The notes beneath the pieces were generated by a model. That model was not told where the DNA came from and did not search any database. It worked only from the letters and a program-made list of their open reading frames with translations. Positions 33,673 through 40,864 of a stretch of 64,000 nt of DNA are shown in pieces. The translations under genes were made by a program, and so were the position numbers. Numbering within the stretch: position 1 is the stretch's first letter; each line of letters starts with the position of its first letter. Source of the DNA: Prevotella sp. P2-180 (GTDB taxonomy: Bacteria > Bacteroidota > Bacteroidia > Bacteroidales > Bacteroidaceae); assembly GCF_002251435.1 (NCBI RefSeq), contig NZ_NPJI01000110.1, positions 1 through 64,000 on the forward strand. Direction: 5' to 3'.

Positions 33673-33857
33673 AATCGTAATTTTTAAAAGTTTACTTTAT
33701 TTTACCAAAGAGTTTAAGAGTTTAAGAGTTTTTGTATAATGATAGAGGTTAAAACTCTTTCCCTCTTTATCTCTTTGGTTTAAATAATACCCTTCGTAGG
33801 GAATTACCACTTCTTTAAGGTTTACCTTTTAATCTTTAAGGTTTTACCTTTTAAAGT

Positions 33858-34379
33858 TTACTGTCCGAGGTCGTCGCCACCGCTGTCGCTTCCGCCGGCA
33901 CCGGCATCCTCACCTCCACTCGGATTCTCAGGGTCCTCTATCACGCCAGAGTCACTGGAGTTCACACGCTTCACCACCTTTCCGTTGCGGTCGTAGCAGG
34001 TGATGCTCACTGCGGTGTTCATCAGTTCCTTCTTCACGTCGCTAGAAGGCACGAAGATGATCTTTCGGGTAGTGATGAGGCTCGACGCCACCATGTTCAC
34101 GTCCTCCACGCTCTTTGCGTTCAGACCGAATCGCATTGTTCCCAGTCCCGGCACCGGCACCGAATGGCCCTCAGTAGCCCACGCCTTAATCACGTCTCCG
34201 CAAGCAGAGAACGCGGCTTGGAGAGCACCCTTTTGGATACCCGATCGAAGAGAAGCCTCCTCAATCATCTTGCTCTCAGAGAGAGATGAATACTTTTCTG
34301 CGGCCATCTGGTAGACGTACTTACCAGCCCTAGGGCCGACCATGAGCTTACGCTCTTGCGCTTTTACTTTAATTGTCAT
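33858..34379 (-). CDS. HU-like DNA-binding protein with Gly/Ser/Asp tail
   Basis: 173 residues. The HU/IHF core is preceded by the N-terminal extension seen in Bacteroidetes HU-HIG proteins (RKLMVGPRAGKYVYQMAAEK); the DNA-binding arm region is VPVPGLGTMRFGLNAKSVED, and the chain ends in an acidic glycine-rich tail (GGEDAGAGGSDSGGDDLG). The protein probably binds and bends DNA locally. The promoter at 34426-34433 overlaps a perfect 12-bp inverted repeat, so tight control or autoregulation is likely. The origin-like repeat block lies immediately upstream. Confidence 0.88.
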   Translation of the reverse strand: MTIKVKAQERKLMVGPRAGKYVYQMAAEKYSSLSESKMIEEASLRSGIQKGALQAAFSACGDVIKAWATEGHSVPVPGLGTMRFGLNAKSVEDVNMVASSLITTRKIIFVPSSDVKKELMNTAVSITCYDRNGKVVKRVNSSDSGVIEDPENPSGGEDAGAGGSDSGGDDLGQ

Positions 34380-34425
34380 AACACTCTAATTTTTAAATTA
34401 AACAATAAATTTTTCTAACACGCTG

Positions 34426-34433
34426 CAAAGATA
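34426..34433 (-). promoter_or_regulatory. -7 box TATCTTTG for the HU-like gene
   Basis: Perfect TAnnTTTG on the minus strand, 47 bp before the start codon. Confidence 0.65.
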
Positions 34434-34444
34434 CTACAAAATTT

Positions 34445-34472
34445 TTAATCATGCAATAAATTGCATGATTAA
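34445..34472. promoter_or_regulatory. 12-bp perfect inverted repeat over the -33 site of the HU-like gene
   Basis: TTAATCATGCAA at 34445-34456, TAAA spacer, exact complement at 34461-34472. The -33 position of the promoter (about 20 bases upstream of the -7 box) lies in its first arm, so a bound dimer would block RNA polymerase. Confidence 0.6.
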
Positions 34473-34614
34473 TTTCCGTGCATTATGTTTATTTAACATA
34501 CACTTTCCTTTACACAATTTTTTCTACTGACAATTTTTTGCGCGCCAATTATCGCGCAATTGCAAGCCAGTAGACATGAGGTGGAATACACATCTAGGGT
34601 ATGAATGGAATATA

Positions 34615-34785
34615 AAACTGTGAATCTGTAAATCTGTGAATTATCACAATTAACAGATTCACAGTTTGATATTCTGGCATCCCTTTTTTGAAAAATATTT
34701 ATTATATTATTATTATATATATATAATAATATAATAAGTAAAAATCGGAAAATATGACCCTTATAATATCAAACTGTGAATCTGT
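34615..34785. repeat. Nested dyads with a central AT palindrome (origin-like)
   Basis: AAACTGTGAATCTGT (34615-34629) pairs perfectly with 34653-34667; the loop holds its own palindrome TGTGA/TCACA at 34635-34648. The second arm, extended to 20 bases (34653-34672), pairs perfectly again with 34766-34785. Between the latter two lies a 39-bp AT-only palindrome (34699-34737, 14-bp arms). No reading frame spans it. Confidence 0.85.
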
Positions 34786-34831
34786 GTATTTGTGAATATA
34801 CTGTCTTTTCCTATGTCTTTTCCTATATAAG

Positions 34832-35016
34832 GTTGACTCTCTCAGAGCTTGGTTTAACTTAAAATATGTTTACGTACTAAAATCGTTGACTATGACATCT
34901 AAAAAGATTGACTGTCTTTCCTGATTCGGTTGACTCTTTGCCTGAAAAAGTTGACCTCGTACGGAATCAGTTGACTTTTCATATTCTTTTGTTGACCTTG
35001 TACTGAATTCGTTGAC
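34832..35016. repeat. GTTGAC array with a period of 20-22 bp (iteron-like)
   Basis: GTTGAC (once ATTGAC) starts at 34832, 34885, 34907, 34929, 34950, 34970, 34991 and 35011: seven sites in a row at 20, 21 or 22 bp, plus one outlier. The sequence between the hexamers is not conserved except for a weak GACT(C/T)T/GACC bias after it. Two helical turns between sites puts them on one face of the DNA. From 35017 to 35147 I see only a 26-codon open frame, not supported as a gene. Confidence 0.8.
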
Positions 35017-35147
35017 TATGAAACAACCATGAAAACACTCGTGGAAGCCCTGCTCACGGGGCAGACAACCCCCTGTCCCTCAACCTGCGGAAGGCTCTTT
35101 ATGTGATGTTATATATCGCTGACGATGCTATGCTATAGCAAGTACCT

Positions 35148-35221
35148 CCCCCTAAATCGTTAAGGATTAGGCGGTTATATCGTGTAATGTATATGATTGG
35201 CAATGCTGTCATACGTTGCGA
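35148..35221. repeat. Left flank of the DUF4160/DUF2442 cassette (repeat copy A)
   Basis: The segment CCCTAAATC to GCTGTCATACGT matches 44827-44901 over its whole length with scattered changes. It lies just past the 3' end of the DUF2442 gene. Confidence 0.75.
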
Positions 35222-35249
35222 ATTGTATCTATGTTGGGTAGAAAAAAAA

Positions 35250-35501
35250 CTATGCAGCGGGTTGATTAATACTCATTATGTCAAGGATGGAATACACTCT
35301 TGTCATGTGCTCAAAAGTGAAATATTGGTGGTCAAGAATCATCCACTCATTACGATGCTTCAGAGACATGTTCTTTATGTCGGGGAACATACTTACCGGT
35401 ACGATAATCTGACGACCATCAGTGAGCATGACACTGAACTTGCCATGCATATTGAAATCAAGCCACTTGATTCCAACATTTACATTAGGAATCTTACACA
35501 T
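35250..35501 (-). CDS. DUF2442-type small protein
   Basis: 83 residues from ATG 35501. The core GKFSVMLTDGRQIIVPVSMF followed by RNEWMILDHQYFTFEH resembles DUF2442, small proteins that commonly follow DUF4160 genes in bacteria, a toxin-antitoxin-like arrangement whose function is not settled. A longer frame to 35561 would overlap the upstream gene by 50 bp, so the internal start, 10 bp after the DUF4160 stop, is preferred. Two-gene operon. Confidence 0.72.
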   Translation of the reverse strand: MCKIPNVNVGIKWLDFNMHGKFSVMLTDGRQIIVPVSMFPDIKNMSLKHRNEWMILDHQYFTFEHMTRVYSILDIMSINQPAA

Positions 35502-35511
35502 AGTCTTGTTT

Positions 35512-35805
35512 TTATTTAATTCTTTTACTTTCTGTTTTAATACCTGAGAATGTCTTATCAATCTGTTCGTTGATAAAATCCCAGTTTTTATCTAACGCTT
35601 TCATTATGGCTTCATTCTCTTTTGCTGAGAGCTTGGAGTAGGCAATCTCAATGCATTTCTCGCCGTTAGTTTCAATCCAGAATTTTGCAGCACATTCCTG
35701 ATCGCGTTTGCCTCTATAGAATACATGTACATGACGTCGATTGTCATTTATATCTATCGGGAAAACAACAAACATGAACACTGACATCCAAGCAATCTGC
35801 CCCAC
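35512..35805 (-). CDS. DUF4160-type small protein
   Basis: 97 residues if translation begins at GTG 35805; ATG codons at 35787 or 35775 are alternatives. The conserved DUF4160 pattern is visible as DINDNRRHVHVFYRG, an Asn-Asp-rich turn plus the His-Val-His strand, followed by the charged helix KENEAIMKALDKNWDFINEQ. It is paired with the DUF2442 gene, and both lie between sequence flanks that recur without the genes at 44.8-45.0 kb. A toxin-antitoxin-like role is inference only. Confidence 0.72.
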   Translation of the reverse strand: MGQIAWMSVFMFVVFPIDINDNRRHVHVFYRGKRDQECAAKFWIETNGEKCIEIAYSKLSAKENEAIMKALDKNWDFINEQIDKTFSGIKTESKRIK

Positions 35806-35883
35806 TACAATTCTGTTTTTATTGTTATTAAATATGCCATACTTATTGGCTTAACTTTCGTGCAGTATATAATATCTGCGCAG

Positions 35884-35891
35884 CAAAATTA
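35884..35891 (-). promoter_or_regulatory. -7 box TAATTTTG for the DUF4160/DUF2442 pair
   Basis: TAnnTTTG match on the minus strand 79 bp before the DUF4160 gene, within the right flank (about 35866-35945) that recurs at about 44935-45015. Confidence 0.5.
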
Positions 35892-35945
35892 CACAAATTC
35901 TTTCATATAAGCATCAAAATGCTCGGGAAATTATTCATATTTATA

Positions 35946-36416
35946 ATAGTTTAACGTTGAAATACGCGCTCTTCCGCTTTTTTGGATGCAAAATTAATAG
36001 AAATCAATGATACCTGCCAAATCTTGCCACTATACGACCAAATTCAACTCTGAACGACATAAGTTCCCCACAATCTTCTCTATTCATAGAACCTTAATCC
36101 TTTTCTTTCCTTACTCTCTTTACCATTAGGCTTTTCAGGATCCGCCTTTACCAACGTTGACGGTGCAGCTTACCTTATCAAAGTTACATCCAATCCTTCA
36201 GACCGCCCAATTTGGTTTGTAGTTGCCCCACTTTGATTTGTAGATGCCGCATTTTGTATCTCCAACACCCAACATCTGTTAAAAATCGCCTCCATTTCCA
36301 CACTTTTTGCATAAAAATGGCTGCGGCTCGGCAAAAAAAAACAAGTAAACTTGCTTTTTTGCACTTACCTTGCACATTTTTTCCTCAAATTCCTTGCACA
36401 ATCCAAATAAATGTTT
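35946..36416. other. Non-coding stretch without supported genes
   Basis: No reading frame with recognisable content. A T-rich tract follows AAGTAAACTTGCTTTTTT near 36341-36360. Low coding quality and scattered stops suggest decayed sequence. Confidence 0.5.
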
Positions 36417-36486
36417 TACCTTTGCAGCAACAGTTCCTGCCACGCCTCTTCCTTGAATGCGTACCACGGCAGGACTTCGTATTTTT
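36417..36486 (+). ncRNA. Promoter-hairpin unit ahead of an Rpn gene (small RNA candidate A)
   Basis: TACCTTTG at 36417-36424 is followed by a 55-base stretch with stem CCTGCC/GGCAGG (36436-36441 with 36468-36473), an inner ACGC/GCGT pairing, and ATTTTT at 36481-36486. The layout and part of the sequence (GCCA-GCCTCT, then GA-TGC) recur at 45068-45136, also ahead of an Rpn gene. No peptide is apparent. Confidence 0.45.
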
Positions 36487-36491
36487 AAGCA

Positions 36492-36589
36492 GGACAGGGG
36501 ACAGGTCACTGTCCCGCGGGGATATTCAAAAATATAATCTCAAATGTTACAAAAAATGAGGAGGCAGGACACTGACCTGTCCCCTGTCC
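36492..36589. mobile_element. 98-bp terminal-inverted-repeat element, copy 1
   Basis: Ends are 23-bp inverted repeats (GGACAGGGGACAGGTCACTG..., 22 of 23 pair). The inner part ATATTCAAAAATATAATCTC and the rest up to AAAAAATGAGGAGGCA is almost invariant in all five copies. No coding capacity. It lies between small RNA candidate A and the Rpn promoter. Confidence 0.88.
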
Positions 36590-36689
36590 CTTGAGTAAAT
36601 ATGCTTGTTTCTCAGAACAATGTGGTCGTATGACACAAATAGGAGTGATATTTTTTTTGGGGAGTAGAGAAAGAAAAACAATAAAAACC

Positions 36690-36720
36690 TTGCGTTTCCC
36701 GATTTTTTTTCCTATTTTTG
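36690..36720 (+). promoter_or_regulatory. Promoter of the first Rpn gene
   Basis: TTGC at 36690-36693, 19-base spacer, TATTTTTG at 36713-36720; 21 bp before the ATG at 36742. Confidence 0.55.
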
Positions 36721-36741
36721 CACACACAAAATAGTGCAATT

Positions 36742-37668
36742 ATGGCAAAACGTTATCTTGACCCAAAGGCAGACCTCACCTTCAAGAAGGTGTTCGGCGA
36801 GCATCCTGACCTCGTAATCAGCCTGCTCAATGCGCTTCTCCCATTAAAGAAAGGGGAGGAGATACAGAGTGTGGAGTATCTGACGCCCGAAATGGTGCCG
36901 GACAATCCTCTGCGCAAGTTCAGCATCGTGGATGTGAGGTGCAAGGACCAGCGTGGGAGGCAGTTCATCGTGGAGATGCAGATGGTGTGGTCGCCGGAGT
37001 TCATGCAGAGGGTGATGTTCAACTCTGCCAAGGCTTACGTGCGCCAGCTCGACAAGAAGGAGGACTACCGCCTTCTTGAGCCAGTGTATTCGCTGAATCT
37101 CGTCAACGATGTCTTTCTTAAGGACGTTCCCGAATACTATCACTACTACCGCATGGTGCACGAGAAGCATACCGAAAAGGTGATAGACGGTCTGCACCTT
37201 GTGTTCGTGGAGCTGCCCAAGTTCACTCCTCACACCATGAACGAGAAGAAGATGCAAGTCCTTTGGCTGCGCTATCTCACAGAGATTTATGGCTATATGG
37301 AGACCGTCCCGCAGGAGTTGCTTGACAATCCAGAGATAAACAAGGCGATGGAGGTAGTAGAGGAATCGGCATTTTCTCCCGAGCAGCTTCTCGGCTACGA
37401 CAAGTTTTGGGACATCATCAGGACTGAGACCACGCTTTATAACAGTGGCGTAAGGCAAGGCCGTGAGGAAGGCGAGGCGATTGGATTAGAGAAAGGCCGT
37501 GAGGAAGGTCGCGCTGAAGGTCGTGAGGAAGGTCGTGAGGAAGGTCGTGCGGAAGGCAGAAAGGAAGGCCTAAGACAAACTGCCCATAACCTGAAATCCA
37601 TGGGTCTGGGTATTGCCGACATACAGAAGGCTACGGGACTCAGCGAGGAGGAGATTCGTGATTTGTGA
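36742..37668 (+). CDS. Rpn-family PD-(D/E)XK nuclease (recombination-promoting/transposase-like)
   Basis: 308 residues from ATG 36742. The start MAKRYLDPKADLTFKKVFGE is the family signature; the catalytic pattern is the Asp of IVDVRCKD with FIVEMQM (ExQ in place of ExK, as usual in Rpn proteins) at about residues 60-80. The C-terminal third is a coiled-coil tail that includes a run of GREEGRAEG units (residues about 240-270), encoded by 12-bp minisatellite repeats, followed by the typical GLGIADIQKATGLSEEEIRDL end. E. coli Rpn proteins are DNA endonucleases that raise RecA-independent recombination; roles in phage defence have been proposed. Followed by 98-bp element copy 2. Confidence 0.9.
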   Translation: MAKRYLDPKADLTFKKVFGEHPDLVISLLNALLPLKKGEEIQSVEYLTPEMVPDNPLRKFSIVDVRCKDQRGRQFIVEMQMVWSPEFMQRVMFNSAKAYVRQLDKKEDYRLLEPVYSLNLVNDVFLKDVPEYYHYYRMVHEKHTEKVIDGLHLVFVELPKFTPHTMNEKKMQVLWLRYLTEIYGYMETVPQELLDNPEINKAMEVVEESAFSPEQLLGYDKFWDIIRTETTLYNSGVRQGREEGEAIGLEKGREEGRAEGREEGREEGRAEGRKEGLRQTAHNLKSMGLGIADIQKATGLSEEEIRDL

Positions 37669-37759
37669 TATGGCTTTTCTATGGTCCGAGCCAGGCTTTT
37701 ACCAGCGGCTTTTAACTTCCTGAGCGACCAAAGGAAGCGATAACTCCTTTTAACTCCTA

Positions 37760-37781
37760 AAGTTGAGCAAATGCGAAACTT
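37760..37781. repeat. Palindromic 22-bp intergenic element, copy 3
   Basis: AAGTTGAGCAAATGCGAAAC plus TT; reverse complement of 19339-19360 in 20 of 22 positions. Confidence 0.7.
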
Positions 37782-37790
37782 AAATAAACG

Positions 37791-37816
37791 ATGGCCGACA
37801 TAACAGGTTTAACAAA
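37791..37816 (+). pseudogene. Tiny remnant of a second Rpn gene, cut by the 98-bp element
   Basis: GATGGCCGACATAACAGGTT and the next six bases nearly match the C-terminal codons of the other Rpn gene at about 46159-46184 (IADITGLT). The match ends 3-4 bases before 98-bp element copy 2 begins at 37820, as if the element had truncated the gene. Confidence 0.55.
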
Positions 37817-37819
37817 CCA

Positions 37820-37917
37820 GGACAGGGGACAGGTCACTGTCCCGCAGGAATATTCAAAAATATAATCTCAAATGTTACAAAAAATGAGGAGGCAGGACAC
37901 GGACCTGTCCCCTGTCC
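37820..37917. mobile_element. 98-bp terminal-inverted-repeat element, copy 2
   Basis: Same length, orientation and core as copy 1; both ends carry GGACAGGGGACAGGTC and its complement. Located between the Rpn gene and the PD-(D/E)XK gene. Confidence 0.88.
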
Positions 37918-38032
37918 CTGAAAATCGACTCCTCAATCTCTCAATGCAACAAAATGATTTCACTCCTTCAGGAGCGCAAACAGATAATAATAAACGACGT
38001 AGTGACAGGTAAATTAAAGGTGTGCTAACGAT

Positions 38033-39250
38033 ATGGACAGTTTTGACTCATTCATAGAAAGATACGAAACGATGATTGGTGACCACATAGCATCAATCAA
38101 AGCCTTCTTGTCTGGCTCAAAGGCCATCGGATGGGAATACTCCAAAGTTAAGAAGTCTAAGTCTGGAAATCCGTTCAACGTGTTCACCATGACATCCGAC
38201 CTCTACTATCGTGAGAATTTTCATAGCGATATCATCAGAGTGTTTTTGGATACTGCCGAGAACCATAATGAAGGAAACGCTTTCCTGTTCGCATTCATAG
38301 ACTTCATAAACAAAAGTTTTGGTAACAAGGTCAGCATATCAAAACAGGATTACGAAACAGCGAAGGCTGAGCGAGAACCAGGAAGGATAGACATTCTCGT
38401 GAGCTCTGAGGCATCGAAGCACTGCATCATAATAGAAAACAAGATGAACAATGCCCCAGACACGCATAGGCAACTTCCAAAATATTACGACCGCATGACT
38501 GGCTTAGGCTACAAGGTGGACGCAATAGTATATCTGCCATTGAACGCAGATAAAATACCCGACCAGACAACATGGACAGACGAAGACCGGCAACACGTGC
38601 TTCCGTTGTTGTGCATCGTTCCAGCATATCGGCAGAAAGGCATGAACCTCGTTGAAGGATGGCTCGAGCCTTGCACTCTAAAGACAAAGAATATCGACTG
38701 CGTGTCAGTCATTAGACAATATAGCGAACTAATAAAAATACTAAGCAAAAATATTATGGACAATGTAATTCTTGAGAAATTTTATAATTCACTCTTAGTA
38801 GGTGAGAATCATAAAACAGCCATTTCTATCAAAAATATGCTTACCGACTTGCCGATATACATGAAGGACAGAATTGCTGATATATTGATGAGTAAAAACC
38901 ATAATAATGTCTGGAAGTGGAAGCAAAATCCCAAGCATTGTGGTCTGATACATGACACACCTGATGGCCAATACAAAATAGATATATGGTCGCACGAATG
39001 TGGATATACTATAAAAGTGTTTGGTCAGAACATGTCGATTAAGGATGTTCCATGGAGCGATAATATTCTTGCAGGACTGAATCAATTGAACTTTGTCGTG
39101 AAAACAGACGGTTATGAAAGATATGAAAAGGAGTATTCGTTTACAGACGAGGCAAAGGTAATTGAGGAGGCTGAGATAATAGAGGATTTAATGTGTGACA
39201 TGTTGAAGCAAAACAATGACAACAACAAAGACAAACGAGCAGGCATTTGA
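38033..39250 (+). CDS. PD-(D/E)XK nuclease superfamily protein (PDDEXK_4-like)
   Basis: 405 residues, no signal or membrane segment. The nuclease core is readable: SDLYYRENFHSDII (helix with conserved Glu), GRIDILVSS (catalytic Asp, about residue 118), IIIENKMNNAPD (ExK, about 132) and RQLPKYYDRM (the Gln-containing helix). The C-terminal 200 residues have no motif I recognise. Proteins of this type often occur in defence islands, but a target is not known. Flanked by copies 2 and 3 of the 98-bp element and followed by an AbiH-type gene, supporting a defensive role by context only. Codon use is more A/T-rich in the second half than in the core genes. Confidence 0.85.
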   Translation: MDSFDSFIERYETMIGDHIASIKAFLSGSKAIGWEYSKVKKSKSGNPFNVFTMTSDLYYRENFHSDIIRVFLDTAENHNEGNAFLFAFIDFINKSFGNKVSISKQDYETAKAEREPGRIDILVSSEASKHCIIIENKMNNAPDTHRQLPKYYDRMTGLGYKVDAIVYLPLNADKIPDQTTWTDEDRQHVLPLLCIVPAYRQKGMNLVEGWLEPCTLKTKNIDCVSVIRQYSELIKILSKNIMDNVILEKFYNSLLVGENHKTAISIKNMLTDLPIYMKDRIADILMSKNHNNVWKWKQNPKHCGLIHDTPDGQYKIDIWSHECGYTIKVFGQNMSIKDVPWSDNILAGLNQLNFVVKTDGYERYEKEYSFTDEAKVIEEAEIIEDLMCDMLKQNNDNNKDKRAGI

Positions 39251-39270
39251 AAACAGGATATGGGACATCA

Positions 39271-39368
39271 GGCCAGGGGACAGGTCACAGTCCCGCAGGA
39301 ATATTCAAAAATATAATCTCAAATGTTACAAAAAATGATGAGGCAGGACACGGACCTGTCCACAGTCC
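39271..39368. mobile_element. 98-bp terminal-inverted-repeat element, copy 3
   Basis: Same 98-bp length. Ends are slightly diverged (GGCCAGGGGACAGGTCACAG at the left, CCTGTCCACAGTCC at the right) and AATGATGAGG replaces AATGAGGAGG. It begins 21 bp after the stop of the nuclease gene and donates the first codons of the next open frame. Confidence 0.85.
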
Positions 39369-39622
39369 CCATTATCGTATGTAAAGACGTAGAGAAAGAT
39401 GTAATCGTTTCTTTATTGTCACAAATAGGTTGGAGAAGTCATATTCAAAGTGTTGTTTCTGAGACCGATTTGGTGAATTGGTACGAAAAAGCTCTTAGAG
39501 GTCAATATTCTGAGTTATTAGCCGATAAACTGCTATATGTCTTGCTCAAGAAATTGCAGAAGAGTTCTCCTCCGTCGATAACACACCAGATATTATTAAA
39601 ATGCGTCAATATGAAAATGTAA
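39323..39622 (+). CDS. Hypothetical 99-residue frame that starts inside the 98-bp element
   Basis: The frame begins MLQKMMRQDTDLSTVP, written by element copy 3, and continues as PIIVCKDVEKDVIVSLLSQIGWRSH to the end. The non-repeat part has normal amino-acid composition and may be a fragment of a larger gene that lost its own start. A second in-frame ATG (39338) is also within the element. No family recognised. It lies 37 bp upstream of the AbiH-type gene, so it might be a partner, or a relic. Confidence 0.4.
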   Translation: MLQKMMRQDTDLSTVPIIVCKDVEKDVIVSLLSQIGWRSHIQSVVSETDLVNWYEKALRGQYSELLADKLLYVLLKKLQKSSPPSITHQILLKCVNMKM

Positions 39623-39659
39623 AATACCGAAAGTGGCAATAGGAAGATAATAATTTGAA

Positions 39660-40505
39660 ATGCAAACACTAATTATTTTAGGCAATGGCTTTGATTTGGA
39701 CTTAGGTTGGAAGACTTCTTATAAGGATTTCTTCCAAGCTAAGCAAGACTCCTTTTATCTATACAACAATCTCTCTTATATTAAGCGAATGATAGAGGGT
39801 GAGTGTTGGTATAACTTAGAGGGATATTTGAGAAAGTGTGTGTTGAGCGTGGAACAAGCAGATGCCAAACGGCTCAACGACTTTTGGCAAATATGCAGTA
39901 ATTTTATGCTTGACTATTTCAATAAAAACATATCAAAATTTAAGACCAACTACAACAGTTGCGCCTATCGTCTTATGACAACACTAAGCAACTCTATTGT
40001 TTATACCTTTAACTATACTAATCCATTTGCAAAAGAAGGAATAACGGAGCCTGAGATTCATTTCATCCATGGCAAATTAAAAGATTCAATAAGCGGAACT
40101 CAGATGAAGTTGGGTGTGGATATGGGAGTGGTTCAGCAGAATGATTTATCAAAAGACTATTATTTGAAACCATTGCTAAAATCTGACGCAAATACAGAAA
40201 AAGATGAGCTTTTATGTCAACTAAAGAAATCTCAAAATATCATTATATATGGTCATTCTCTCTCAATAACTGATTCTGACTATTTCAAGCTGTTCTTTGA
40301 ATATATTACGTCCAACCGTTTCATTTCCAAATCCCTCTACTTTGTTGTATATGATGCTAATGGACTGCAGATGATAAAGAACAATATGAAAGAGTATGGT
40401 ATATCGTTTGATGAAATTCAATTCTCCCAAAATGAAATAAATATTGTATATACGTCAAAAGGGACAGAAGATAATGCTTTTAAGAATATGCTTGGAGTAG
40501 TATAA
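39660..40505 (+). CDS. abiH: AbiH-family abortive-infection protein
   Basis: 281 residues. The N-terminal LIILGNGFDLDLGWKTSYKD is the AbiH signature, a nucleotide-binding-like loop; the C-terminal IIIYGHSLSITDSDYFKLFF is the second conserved block. Lactococcal AbiH blocks phage growth; the mechanism is unknown. The gene is AT-rich compared with the core genes and is framed by 98-bp element copies 3 and 4. Of normal length, so probably functional. Confidence 0.88.
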   Translation: MQTLIILGNGFDLDLGWKTSYKDFFQAKQDSFYLYNNLSYIKRMIEGECWYNLEGYLRKCVLSVEQADAKRLNDFWQICSNFMLDYFNKNISKFKTNYNSCAYRLMTTLSNSIVYTFNYTNPFAKEGITEPEIHFIHGKLKDSISGTQMKLGVDMGVVQQNDLSKDYYLKPLLKSDANTEKDELLCQLKKSQNIIIYGHSLSITDSDYFKLFFEYITSNRFISKSLYFVVYDANGLQMIKNNMKEYGISFDEIQFSQNEINIVYTSKGTEDNAFKNMLGVV

Positions 40506-40603
40506 GCAAGTATTCTTTCTCCTTATTCTAAATCCTTGCCTCGGCAAATCTTCCACAATTCCCTCCAACTCCTTGTACACATTGGATAGTTCCTCTTTGG
40601 GCA

Positions 40604-40701
40604 GGACAGGGGACAGGTCACTGTCCCGCAGGAATATTCAAAAATATAATCTCAAATGTTACAAAAAATGAGGAGGCAGGACACGGACCTGGTCCGTGTC
40701 C
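40604..40701. mobile_element. 98-bp terminal-inverted-repeat element, copy 4
   Basis: Core identical to copies 2 and 5; the right end reads CCTGGTCCGTGTCC instead of CCTGTCCCCTGTCC, so its outer 8 bases pair poorly. It lies 98 bp after the AbiH stop, in the convergent gap with the small peptide gene. Confidence 0.87.
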
Positions 40702-40713
40702 CTTGTATTTCCT

Positions 40714-40857
40714 TTATCTTGGATTGTCACATACCTCATCCTCAAAAGGAATATCATCATAAAGAGAACCTCTTTCTGAACCAGCCAGAATCACAGTCGG
40801 TTCAATCTCATACACCTTCATCTCGGGTTTAATATATACTTTCTTCTTCATAGTCAT
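40714..40857 (-). CDS. Small peptide gene following the BspA-like gene
   Basis: 45-47 residues: start at 40857 (MTMKKK) or 40851 (MKKKVYIKPEMKVYEIEP), ending EDEVCDNPR. It begins 7 bp past the stop of the BspA-like gene on the same strand, suggesting translational coupling. The pattern KPEMKVYEIEP...ILAGS looks like a class of short Bacteroidales peptides with a conserved N-terminal half and variable acidic end; I cannot assign a function. A secreted or processed peptide (cleavage after LAGS) is speculation. No signal peptide is visible. Confidence 0.65.
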   Translation of the reverse strand: MTMKKKVYIKPEMKVYEIEPTVILAGSERGSLYDDIPFEDEVCDNPR

Positions 40858-40864
40858 TCATTAT

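Noticed and set aside
34832..35016. CRISPR or coding tandem repeat at the GTTGAC array
   Set aside because: Only a hexamer is conserved and all frames contain stops.
35029..35106. Small gene of 26 codons starting MKTLVEALLTG
   Set aside because: No promoter box or conserved pattern; the end coincides with no known element. Probably chance.
40506..40603. Minus-strand frame PKEELSNVYKELEGIVEDL as a gene remnant
   Set aside because: Looks protein-like but is only about 30 codons, runs out of the 98-bp element and has no recognisable family; left unannotated.
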